DNA from: Actinomycetes bacterium | GTDB taxonomy: Bacteria > Actinomycetota > Actinomycetes > Streptosporangiales > Streptosporangiaceae | DNA: 8,672 bases | Assembly: GCA_023425615.1 (NCBI GenBank) | Contig: JAFACJ010000323.1 | Coordinates: 1 to 8,672 of the forward strand | Reading direction: 5' to 3' | In this document: positions 1 through 6,035 of the stretch, one piece after another | Layout: every line of letters starts with the position of its first letter | Numbering within the stretch: position 1 is the first letter of the stretch | Position numbers and translations under genes: made by a program | Notes under the pieces: model-generated | The model's input: the letters and a program-made list of their open reading frames with translations, nothing else | Told to the model about the DNA's origin: nothing | Database searches by the model: none

Positions 1-91
1 CATCAGCACAGCACGACATCATCTCAGCAGACCACCTGAAAAGCCACGTAAGACATGGTCTAAACAACCAACCCAGTTACACCGAAAACTC

Positions 92-114
92 GGCTCTGTT
101 GCACTTTCGGTGGT
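92..114 (+). repeat. Left terminal inverted repeat of the MITE-like element
   Basis: This end begins GGCTCTGTTG and finishes with CACTTTCGGTGGT. It pairs with 262-284 in inverted orientation at 20 of 23 bases. It is preceded directly by GAAAACTC at 84-91. Confidence 0.75.
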
Positions 115-261
115 AGCGGAGCGTAACGACTCCCGAACGCTGGCCAGCAGCGAGACAGGCGCTCCAGGTGGTTGCTTCGGGTGATCCGTGACCTGAGCTC
201 GAAGCCAGAAAGCGGGCGTTTCGCCGGGGGCTCGCCCCGTCATCCGATATCACGTTCGGTC

Positions 262-284
262 ACCACCGAAAGTGAGTCAGAGCC
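262..284 (-). repeat. Right terminal inverted repeat of the MITE-like element
   Basis: Read on the - strand it begins GGCTCTGACT and finishes CACTTTCGGTGGT, matching the left end except at three adjacent bases. It is followed by the second copy of GAAAACTC at 285-292. Confidence 0.75.
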
Positions 285-443
285 GAAAACTCGACAGACC
301 CGACCCACGAACGCCTGGCACCCAGAGGGCTGTCGTCAATCGGACGCGCTGTCCGCGGCACAGGCGGATATTGAAGACTGGTGTGATGTCAGTCACCGTG
401 TTGCTGGGGGTGGTGGCCGACGGTTGGGCGGGTTTGTGGACTG

Positions 444-477
444 TTGACATGCTCCCATATTGTTGCCTGAAGGCAAC
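444..477 (+). promoter_or_regulatory. Promoter and MarR-type operator candidate
   Basis: TTGACA at 444-449 is a consensus -35 box, and AT-rich CATATT lies at 456-461. The exact -10 pairing is unclear, because 17 bp from TTGACA falls inside the palindrome. Positions 462-477 form a perfect palindrome with 7-bp arms and a 2-bp centre (GTTGCCT-GA-AGGCAAC), ending 12 bp before the regulator start codon. Palindromes with TTGCC/GGCAA half-sites are typical of MarR-family operators. I infer that the regulator downstream binds here and represses itself and the co-directional genes behind it. The placement over the promoter and leader fits steric repression. Confidence 0.6.
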
Positions 478-489
478 TAAGGGGGTGTC

Positions 490-921
490 ATGGATCCGAG
501 TGATGAGATTCATCGGTCGTTCGGCAGGCTCTTTGATTCGTGGCTGGTCAACACGCGCTCTGTCGCGGCGCGGATCGATCCTGAGCTCGGCTACAACGGC
601 TTGATCATCTTGTCCTGGTTGACGTATCGCGAGTCCGCTCGGCTGACGGACGTCGCCGATCAGTTCGGTGTCGGCAAGGGCACGATGAGCCGGCAGCTCG
701 CCGCGCTCGAAGAGCGTCGGCACGTGGTGCGCCAGGCGTGTGTGGACGATGGGCGGACCGTGTTGTTCAGTGTCACCCCGTCCACGAAGGAAGCGATCGC
801 TCGCGCCCGAAGCGATGACTGGGCCTGGCGGAAGGACGCCCTGTCCCACTGGGACCCGGACGAACTGGCCCTGCTCGCGCAGCTCCTGAAACGAATCACC
901 GATCTCGAAGAGTCCCGATAG
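490..921 (+). CDS. MarR-family winged-helix transcriptional regulator
   Basis: The 143-residue product has the usual MarR length. Helices at about 5-30 and 108-140 would form the dimer interface. The helix-turn-helix lies at about 52-73 (LTDVADQFGVGKGTMSRQLA), with recognition helix GKGTMSRQLAALEE. The wing lies at about 80-96 and contains the family's D-x-G-R-T signature (VDDGRT). MarR proteins bind palindromic DNA as dimers and usually release it when small aromatic or toxic ligands bind; the ligand here is unknown. The start is ATG 490, preceded by AAGGGGG at 479-485. The gene lies 49 bp upstream of the MFS transporter on the same strand, the classic pairing of a MarR repressor with the efflux pump it controls. 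The palindrome at 462-477 is the obvious operator. Confidence 0.9.
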   Translation: MDPSDEIHRSFGRLFDSWLVNTRSVAARIDPELGYNGLIILSWLTYRESARLTDVADQFGVGKGTMSRQLAALEERRHVVRQACVDDGRTVLFSVTPSTKEAIARARSDDWAWRKDALSHWDPDELALLAQLLKRITDLEESR

Positions 922-970
922 GGCCCCGGCCTCCCATCCTCACCGTCTCCCCATGCGTCAAGAGAGAGGA

Positions 971-2443
971 ATGCGCTTGACGGCCTCCCCGACCCACACA
1001 GCTCCGACCCAGGTAACCGGAGCGGACCGGGCGTCCGCCGGTGCGGGAACAGCGATCGGCGTGCTGGTTCTCGCCGCTTTCGTGATGTTCTTGAATGAAA
1101 CGGTGCTGAGTGTCGCTTTGAAGACGCTCAGCGAGGATCTCGGATTGCCGACGTCGACGATCCAGTGGGTGACGAGTGTGTTCCTGCTGGCGATGGCCGT
1201 GGTGATCCCCACCACCGGGTATCTGCTGGAGCGGTTCACCGAACGCCAGGTGTTCTTCGCTTCGACGCTGCTCTTCACCGTCGGCACTCTGTGCTGTGCG
1301 TTGGCCCCGAACTTCGCGGTCCTCATCGGCGGCCGCGTGCTGCAGGCGTGCGGTACCGCGATCATCATGCCGTTGCTGATGACGACGGTCATGAGGATGG
1401 TCCCGGCGGACCGCCGCGGTGCCGTGATCGGCAGTATCACCGTCGTCACCGCGGTTGCCCCGGCGCTGGGCCCGACCGTGGGCGGAGTCGTCCTCGGAGC
1501 GCTGGGCTGGCGGTGGCTGTTCTGGATCGTCCTGCCCTTGATGATCGCCACCATCGTGGTCGGCGGCCTCAAGCTCCGGCCGAACCATCCTTCGGCGGCG
1601 ACTCCATTGGACGTCCTCTCGATCCCGTTGACCGCTCTGGGCTTCGGAGGTCTCCTGTACGGGTTGTCCTCGATCGGCAAGGGCTCGACCGACGCCGCGA
1701 CCGTCATCGCGCTCGCGGTCGGGGCGATGGCGTTCGCCGGGTTCATCGCCCGCCAGCTCCGCCTCCAGCGCCGAGACCGGGCGCTGCTCGATCTGCGTGC
1801 CCTGGCCCACCGCCGCTTCGCCGTCGCGGTCATCATCGTCGCGCTGCTGTTCACCTGCATGATGGCCGTCACCGCCGTGCTCCTGCCCCTCTACCTGCAG
1901 ACGGTGCTCGGTGAGAGCACCGTCGTCAGCGGGCTCGTCATGCTCCCCGGCGGCCTCGCGCTCGGGCTGCTCGGCCCGCTCGTCGGGCGCCTCTACGACC
2001 GCGTCGGCGCACGCGCACTCGTGCTGCCCGGCGCGTTCCTGACGGCGATCGCTCTCGGCCTGTTCCCGGTCCTGGGCGGGGCGAGCCCGCTGTGGCTCGT
2101 GGTGGTGATCCACGTCCTGCTCATGGCAGGCATCGGTACGATGATGGCTCCGCTGAACACCGACGCCCTGTCCTCGCTGCCCGCGAACATGTACTCCCAT
2201 GGCAGCGCGATCATCACCACGATCCAGCAGGTCGCCGGTGCTTTCGGCATCGCCCTGTTCGTGACCGTCGCCACCCTCGCCTCGACCACCGCCCAGCAGG
2301 CGCCTGACACCGCCGGACTCCACGCCGCGTTCACGATCATGGTGGTCTTCGGTGTGGCCGCGTTCGCCATGACGTTCCTCGTCCGCGGAACCAGAACACG
2401 AACCACCGAATCCACCGCATCGCGTCGTGCCGACGCGAACTGA
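971..2443 (+). CDS. MFS transporter, DHA2 (EmrB/QacA-like) multidrug/H+ antiporter
   Basis: The 490-residue membrane protein has about 14 hydrophobic segments, as in the DHA2 drug:proton antiporters. Visible signatures are the TM1 stretch LNETVLSVAL (about 41-50), with Glu43 where many relatives carry Asp; motif A between TM2 and TM3 (GYLLERFTERQ, about 83-93); and the antiporter motif C in TM5 (APALGPTVGG, about 163-172). It probably sits in the cytoplasmic membrane and exports an unknown toxic compound using the proton gradient. I chose ATG 971 because a purine run lies just upstream (958-970), although the spacing is very short. An in-frame ATG at 953 has only pyrimidine-rich sequence before it and would add 6 residues. 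The gene follows the MarR gene and precedes the SDR gene by 52 bp, suggesting one operon. Confidence 0.92.
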   Translation: MRLTASPTHTAPTQVTGADRASAGAGTAIGVLVLAAFVMFLNETVLSVALKTLSEDLGLPTSTIQWVTSVFLLAMAVVIPTTGYLLERFTERQVFFASTLLFTVGTLCCALAPNFAVLIGGRVLQACGTAIIMPLLMTTVMRMVPADRRGAVIGSITVVTAVAPALGPTVGGVVLGALGWRWLFWIVLPLMIATIVVGGLKLRPNHPSAATPLDVLSIPLTALGFGGLLYGLSSIGKGSTDAATVIALAVGAMAFAGFIARQLRLQRRDRALLDLRALAHRRFAVAVIIVALLFTCMMAVTAVLLPLYLQTVLGESTVVSGLVMLPGGLALGLLGPLVGRLYDRVGARALVLPGAFLTAIALGLFPVLGGASPLWLVVVIHVLLMAGIGTMMAPLNTDALSSLPANMYSHGSAIITTIQQVAGAFGIALFVTVATLASTTAQQAPDTAGLHAAFTIMVVFGVAAFAMTFLVRGTRTRTTESTASRRADAN

Positions 2444-2495
2444 CACAGCAGAGATCAGCAGAACCATCGGATCAACGAGCAGGAGAGGAGCAGCC

Positions 2496-3359
2496 ATGAC
2501 GGTTGCAGTGGTGACCGGTGCGAGCCGGGGCGCCGGCAAAGGCATCGCGGTCGCACTCGGCAGCACCGGAGCGACGGTGTACGTGACCGGCCGAAGCACA
2601 TCCGGGACGCAGACGCCGTGGGGCGGGTCGATCCACGAGACCGCCGAACAAGTGACCGCCGCTGGAGGCACCGGAGTGGCGGTCGAGGTCGACCACGCCG
2701 ACGACGACGCGGTGGCGGCACTGTTCACCCGCGTCCAAGCCGAGCAGAGCCGTCTCGACATCCTGGTGAACAACGCCGCGAAACTGGTCGGCACGAACAC
2801 CGTCGGCGGCTTCTGGGAGAAACCACTGGAAGCGGCGGACCTGATCCAGGTCGGCCTCCGCTCCCACTACGTATCCGCCTACCACGCCGCACCGCTGCTG
2901 ATCGCCAACGGACGAGGGCTGATCGTGAGCACCGGACACTACGGAGCCGTGTCCTACCACCAGGGCCCCGCATATGGAGCGCAGAAGGCCGGGTCGGACA
3001 AGATGATCGCCGACATGGCCAAAGAACTGCGCCCGCACCGGGTGGCGGCGGTGTCGATCTGGATGGGCGGCCTGAACACCGAACGCGCCCGAGCCCACCT
3101 GGCGAGCCTGCCACCCGAACACCGCCCAACAGTGAAGCGGGAATCACCGGAATTCACCGGCCGCCTCATCGCCGCGCTCTATGAATCCGACGAACTCATG
3201 GCGTTGTCCGGACGCGCGCTCATCGGCGCCGAACTCGGCACCCACCTCGAAGTGCTGGATGTCGACGGCACAGCGCCGAAGTCACACCGGTACCGGCTGG
3301 GCGGGCCCCCGGAACTACACCGTTCCTTGCTCCCTTCACCAAAGGAGCACCAGGGGTGA
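2496..3359 (+). CDS. Short-chain dehydrogenase/reductase, DHRS1-like
   Basis: The 287-residue soluble Rossmann-fold oxidoreductase has the cofactor motif T7-G-A-S-R-G-A-G14, Arg33 after the second strand (TGR, hinting at NADP(H)), the NNAA motif at 92-95, and the catalytic pair Tyr160 and Lys164 (YGAQK). The whole chain follows the DHRS1-like branch: FWEKP (106-110), GLRSHY (120-125), and a C-terminal segment with LSGRALIGAELG and DVDG. The best serine candidate is Ser145, 15 residues before Tyr160 rather than the usual 12-13. The substrate is unknown. ATG 2496 is preceded by GAGGAG (2485-2490) at 5-nt spacing. An in-frame ATG at 2427 overlaps the MFS gene and lacks that site. The stop overlaps the GTG of the former quinone-oxidoreductase gene. 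Confidence 0.92.
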   Translation: MTVAVVTGASRGAGKGIAVALGSTGATVYVTGRSTSGTQTPWGGSIHETAEQVTAAGGTGVAVEVDHADDDAVAALFTRVQAEQSRLDILVNNAAKLVGTNTVGGFWEKPLEAADLIQVGLRSHYVSAYHAAPLLIANGRGLIVSTGHYGAVSYHQGPAYGAQKAGSDKMIADMAKELRPHRVAAVSIWMGGLNTERARAHLASLPPEHRPTVKRESPEFTGRLIAALYESDELMALSGRALIGAELGTHLEVLDVDGTAPKSHRYRLGGPPELHRSLLPSPKEHQG

Positions 3360-3393
3360 AGGCGATCGCCGTCACGGAGTTCGGCGGCTCCTA
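3356..3393 (+). pseudogene. 5' fragment of a quinone oxidoreductase (zinc-free MDR family), cut by IS630
   Basis: A GTG at 3356 overlaps the SDR stop codon (GTGA), with AAGGAG about 9 nt upstream (3342-3347), a textbook coupled start. It encodes MKAIAVTEFGGS, the usual N-terminus of NADPH:quinone oxidoreductase-like proteins. The reading then meets TAG exactly at the IS630 insertion point (TA at 3392-3393). The rest of the gene resumes at 6044. If one TA copy and the transposon are removed, the TAG is still there in frame, so the insertion alone does not explain it. Family proteins are usually about 310 residues, so only a dozen codons remain here. Confidence 0.8.
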
Positions 3394-3419
3394 GTGGCTT
3401 GTCTCCCAACGTTGCTGGG
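3394..3419 (+). repeat. Left inverted repeat of the IS630 element
   Basis: It starts GTGG and contains CAAC-G-TTGCTGGG, aligning with the right end at 19 of 26 positions. TA at 3392-3393 precedes it. Confidence 0.8.
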
Positions 3420-3478
3420 ATTTGATCTCGGCGGGTGGGCCCGGCAGCCTGGTCCCGGAGTCGTTCTGGGAGGTGGTC

Positions 3479-3720
3479 GTGGCACGCAAACCCGAGGTGT
3501 TCGTCCGGGCGTTGACGATGGAGGAAGGCCGAAAGCTGCAGCGGATCACCCGCTTGGCCAAGGATCCCGTCAAACTGCGGCGGGCGATCGTCGTCCTGAT
3601 GTCCGCGCAAGGCCAATCGGCGTCGGCGATCACGTCGTTGATGCAGGTCAGTGATGATTACGTCCGTTCGGTGGTGCACGCGTTCAACGAACGGGGGTTC
3701 GGTGCCCTGGACCCAAAATG
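3479..3720 (+). pseudogene. IS630 transposase, N-terminal part (interrupted)
   Basis: This stretch encodes the first 80 residues and two bases of codon 81 of an IS630-family transposase. It starts at GTG 3479 with GGGAGG at 3468-3473 and 5-nt spacing. An upstream TTG at 3422 in the same frame lacks such a site. The part contains the helix-turn-helix DNA-binding domain (about 30-70, with SASAITSLMQVSDDYVRSVV) and ends FGALDPK. The next codon, TG|G for Trp, is split by the IS110 insertion. Translation would run on for a few codons into the IS110 end (CAPIGFVK) and stop at 3745. The missing catalytic half is at 5180-6035. Confidence 0.85.
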
Positions 3721-3735
3721 TGCCCCTATAGGTTT

Positions 3736-3741
3736 CGTCAA
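3736..3741 (-). promoter_or_regulatory. -35 box at the IS110 right end (junction promoter half)
   Basis: On the - strand TTGACG overlaps the transposase stop codon near the right end. If the element circularises (right end, core CG, left end), this box lies exactly 17 bp before TTACCT at the left end. That would form a promoter reading into the bridge RNA and transposase. The -10 match is weak. IS110-type elements are known to form such junction promoters; for this copy it is inference. Confidence 0.35.
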
Positions 3742-4940
3742 GTGATGACGGCGGTCGGGGCTTGGTAGAGGGTGCCGTCGCGGAGCATGGCGAACAGGAC
3801 GTCGATGCGGCGCCTGGCGAGGGCGATGATGGCGGCGACGTGGTGCTTGCCTTCACGGCGCTTGCGGTCGTAGTAGGCGCGTGATTCTGGCTGGGCCAGC
3901 GAGGCGAACGCTGCCAGGTAGAACGCCCGTTTGAGCTGCTTGTTGCCTCGTTTGGATGGATGCTCACCGCGGATGGAGGACCCCGATTTTCGGGTGACCG
4001 GTGCGAGTCCTGCGTAGGCGGCCAGGTGTCTGGCGGTAGGGAAGGCCTCGCCGTCGCCGACGTCGATCAAGATGCGGGCGGCGGTTCTGACTCCGATACC
4101 GGGCATGGAGGTCAGGATCTGGGAGAGGGAATGGGCCTCCAGCAGTTCCTCGATACGCTCGGCGAGGACTTGCCGCTGGTCCAGGAGCGAGCCCAGCATG
4201 TCCGCGAGGCTGGGGACGATGAGCGCAGCGGCGTCGGTTCCCGGCACCACGACGGTCTGCTCGTCCAGCGCGGTGAGGATATCGTCGGTGAGGCGTTCGG
4301 CCATCCGGGGTGCCTTGGGCCGGATCAGGGTGATCAGCCGGCGTCTTCCGGCCTTCCTGATCTGAGCCGGGGAGCCGAACCTTCCCAGCAGCGCGAGGAC
4401 TGCCGGGTGCTCGAGCGGTGGGCCCAGCACCCTTTCCAGCCCGGGGTGGATCTGGGTGAGCAGGCCTCGGAGCCGGTTCTTGGTCCTGACGACCTCGCCG
4501 GCCAGGTCGTCGTCGAAGCCCACGACCATCTTCAGCTCGGCGAGAGTCTCGTCGTCGTCCTTCAGTCGGCGCAGGGTATGCGGCATGGTGCGAGCAGCAT
4601 CGGCGATGATCGCGGCGTCACGGGCATCGGTCTTCGCCTCACCGGCATACAGGTCGGCGATCCGGCGCATGGTCAGCCCGGGAAGGTAGGCGATGCGGCA
4701 GCCCATGTCGCGGGCCACGGCCAACGGAAGCGCGCCTATGGATGCCGGCTGATCGACGACCACCAGCATGGTTCCGTGCCTGGACTGCAGCTTGGAGAAC
4801 ACCTCACGGAGCTTCGGCTCGTTGTTGGGCAGCCGTCGGTCGAACACGCGCTTGCCCGCCGGAGTCAGCGCGGTCGCATGGTGCTCACCCTTGCCGACGT
4901 CCAGGCCGAGGTAGACGGCGATGTCACCGGAATCGATCAC
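3738..4940 (-). CDS. IS110-family transposase (DEDD/serine recombinase)
   Basis: The 400-residue product has an N-terminal RuvC-like DEDD domain and a C-terminal Transposase_20 domain with a serine nucleophile. Counting from the GTG, the acidic residues are Asp14 (YLGLDVGKG), Asp63 (VVVDQPAS), Asp105 and Asp108 (KTDARD). Their spacing of 49, 42 and 3 equals that of D11, E60, D102 and D105 in IS621, with Asp in place of the Glu. The C-terminal part has SMPGIGVRTAARI (about 278-290), GLAP (311-314) and SGSSIRG (319-325), holding the probable catalytic serine, then KRGNKQLKR. I chose GTG 4940 because GGAG lies 5 nt upstream. An in-frame ATG at 4964 adds 8 residues but has a weaker site. The enzyme recombines element and target DNA guided by the bridge RNA. 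It looks intact. Confidence 0.93.
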   Translation of the reverse strand: MIDSGDIAVYLGLDVGKGEHHATALTPAGKRVFDRRLPNNEPKLREVFSKLQSRHGTMLVVVDQPASIGALPLAVARDMGCRIAYLPGLTMRRIADLYAGEAKTDARDAAIIADAARTMPHTLRRLKDDDETLAELKMVVGFDDDLAGEVVRTKNRLRGLLTQIHPGLERVLGPPLEHPAVLALLGRFGSPAQIRKAGRRRLITLIRPKAPRMAERLTDDILTALDEQTVVVPGTDAAALIVPSLADMLGSLLDQRQVLAERIEELLEAHSLSQILTSMPGIGVRTAARILIDVGDGEAFPTARHLAAYAGLAPVTRKSGSSIRGEHPSKRGNKQLKRAFYLAAFASLAQPESRAYYDRKRREGKHHVAAIIALARRRIDVLFAMLRDGTLYQAPTAVIT

Positions 4941-4984
4941 GTGCTCTCCACTTGCGATGCTCATCCCGGCCTGATCTGCGGCAT

Positions 4985-5170
4985 CGGTCTGCCGGCAATC
5001 ACGTTACGAAGAGACTGCCCGCCCAGGTCTGGGACTGGCGCTCGTGCCCCTCATCAGCGGTCTGCCGACGCCTCCGATTCCTGGCGACACCACATTTTCG
5101 ATCATGATCAACATGGAGCGGAGGTCATACCAGGAACGAAGGCCGGGAGCCCTGTTGCAGGGCCACGAAG
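4985..5170 (-). ncRNA. Putative bridge RNA of the IS110 element
   Basis: Reading 5' to 3' on the - strand, the first structure is a hairpin GCCCTG-CAA-CAGGGC (5163-5149). The target-binding loop follows, closed by TTCCTGG/CCAGGAA (5136-5130 with 5084-5078). On its 5' side CCGCTCCAT (5121-5113) equals the reconstructed target, and on its 3' side AAAATG (5098-5093) is complementary to core plus right target. Then comes the donor-binding loop, closed by GTCGGCA/TGCCGGC (5069-5063 with 4997-4991, one G-U pair). Its 5' side AGGGGCACG (5051-5043) equals the element's right end plus core CG, and its 3' side GTAACG (5007-5002) is complementary to core plus left end. An apical CCCAG/CTGGG hairpin sits at 5033-5022. 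Order and architecture agree with the published IS621 bridge RNA, which is similar in length. The exact ends are estimates. Confidence 0.8.
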
Positions 5171-5179
5171 AAGGTAACG

Positions 5180-6035
5180 GAGCGGGGGCCGTCCGCGGAG
5201 GATCGGTGAGTGGGTGCGCGAGCGCATCTGCCTGATCGCCCGGACGACCCCCGCCGAATGGGGCATCACCGCTTTTTCGACGTGGAGCCTGTCGAAGCTG
5301 GCCGCCCACCTGGAGAACGTCGGCCTCGTCACTTCGCTCAGCCGCACGCACCTGGCTCGGATCCTGAAGGCCGGCGGGGTGTCGTGGCAGACCACCACGA
5401 CGTGGAAGAGCAGCAACGATCCGGACTTCATCACCAAGATGCACGCCGTCCTGGCCCTCTACGACACCCCGCCGCAGGGCGGGCGGGTGATCTGCGTGGA
5501 CGAGTTCGGTCCCCTCAACCTGATGCCGCGCAAAGGCAAGGCCTGGCGGCCGAGGACGCATCCGGCCAGGCTGCGAGCCACGTTCAACCGCAACGACGGG
5601 GTCCGGCACATGCTCGGCGCCCTCGATCTGGCGGCCGGCCGCCTCTACTACCGGATCCGCCACCGCAAACGGTGGCAGGAGTTCCTGTCCTTCCTCAAGA
5701 GCCTGCGCGCACGATGGCCCGGCGACCGCCTGCACGTGATCATGGACAACTACTCGCCGCACAAACACTCCCAGGTCAGAGTCTGGGCCGAGGCCAACGA
5801 CGTCGACCTGGTGTTCCTGCCCACCTACGGCTCCTGGCTGAACTGGATCGAGTCCGAGTTCGCCGCACTGCGCTACTTCGCCCTCAACGGAACCGACCAC
5901 CGCAGTCACGACGAGCAGAACGCCGCGATCGGCGCCTACGTCCGCTGGCGCAACCAGCACGCCCAGCCGAAGGTCAGCTTCGCGGCCAGTTCCCCGATCC
6001 GCTCCTGGACCAGTTACCCCAGCAAGGTTGCGTAA
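5180..6035 (+). pseudogene. IS630 transposase, C-terminal catalytic part (interrupted)
   Basis: This is the remainder of the IS630 transposase, beginning with the last base of Trp81 and then SGGRPRRIGEW. It carries the full DDE domain: Asp188 (VICVDEFG), Asp270 (VIMDNYSPHK) and Glu305 (NWIESEF), numbered in the 365-residue joined protein. The 34 residues between the second Asp and the Glu are the hallmark D34E spacing of IS630/Tc1 enzymes. A GTG at 5214 could start a shortened product lacking the DNA-binding domain. With 3479-3720 the total is 1098 nt, in frame, with no other lesion seen. The stop at 6033-6035 lies within the right inverted repeat. Confidence 0.88.

Larger units (their letters stand above)
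92..284. mobile_element. MITE-like non-autonomous element, 193 bp
   Basis: The two ends are inverted repeats of 23 bp, at 92-114 and 262-284. They match at 20 of 23 positions, and the three mismatches are contiguous (TTG against ACT at repeat positions 8-10). The element is flanked on both sides by the same 8 bases, GAAAACTC (84-91 and 285-292), as expected of a target duplication. No transposase is encoded, so it must have been moved in trans or be an internally deleted insertion sequence. Ends beginning GGCTCTG together with 8-bp duplications occur in both the IS6 and ISL3 families. The left end (GGCTCTGTTGCA) resembles IS6-type ends as I recall them, but I do not assign a family. It ends about 150 bp before the marR promoter. 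Confidence 0.75.
1..443. other. Non-coding region upstream of the marR-type gene
   Basis: No convincing gene is present. The open frames here are short, lack ribosome-binding sites, resemble no family I recognise, and run through the inverted-repeat element at 92-284. Positions 1-83 and 293-440 show no tRNA, terminator or protein signature that I can see. The only structured part is the MITE-like element, described separately. Confidence 0.6.
3721..5179 (-). mobile_element. IS110-family element (IS110 group) with bridge RNA, 1459 bp
   Basis: The boundaries follow from restoring the IS630 gene: 3720 joins 5180 to give AAAATG+GAGCGG, which makes codons Pro-Lys-Trp-Ser-Gly-Gly. The element is read on the - strand. 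It has about 240 bp of 5' non-coding sequence, the transposase (3738-4940), and only 17 bp after the stop, which is the architecture of the IS110 group rather than IS1111. There are no terminal inverted repeats, as usual for the family. The + strand core dinucleotide is TG on the left (3719-3720) and CG on the right (5178-5179), so the edge could shift by 1-2 nt. The size agrees with other IS110-type elements (about 1.4-1.5 kb). Confidence 0.9.

Noticed and set aside
272..604. 110-residue + strand frame upstream of and overlapping the marR-type start
   Set aside because: It runs through the promoter and operator region, is out of frame with the regulator, and resembles nothing.
277..849. 190-residue - strand frame opposite the marR-type gene
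   Set aside because: No domain or ribosome-binding site, and it overlaps a confident MarR gene.
953..970. Earlier start (ATG 953) for the first MFS gene
   Set aside because: Pyrimidine-rich sequence precedes it. The ATG at 971 has a purine-rich region before it.
2427..2495. Earlier start (ATG 2427) for the SDR
   Set aside because: It overlaps the MFS gene and would add 23 residues before the Rossmann strand. ATG 2496 has a strong ribosome-binding site.
896..2800. 634-residue open frame on the - strand opposite the MFS gene
   Set aside because: It is an antisense shadow of high-GC coding DNA. The composition is low-complexity (Arg, Asp, Glu, His, Gln), no domain is recognisable, and it spans the end of one real gene and the start of another.
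4985..5067. Direct repeat CGGTCTGCCG (4985-4994 and 5058-5067) as a CRISPR-like or iteron repeat
   Set aside because: There are only two copies. Both overlap the closing stem of the donor-binding loop, so RNA structure explains them better.
3960..5177. 405-residue open frame on the + strand opposite the IS110 transposase
   Set aside because: Antisense shadow. The - strand frame has clear family motifs and the + frame has none.
5004..5960. 318-residue - strand frame opposite the IS630 transposase
   Set aside because: Shadow frame crossing the IS110/IS630 junction, with no family features.
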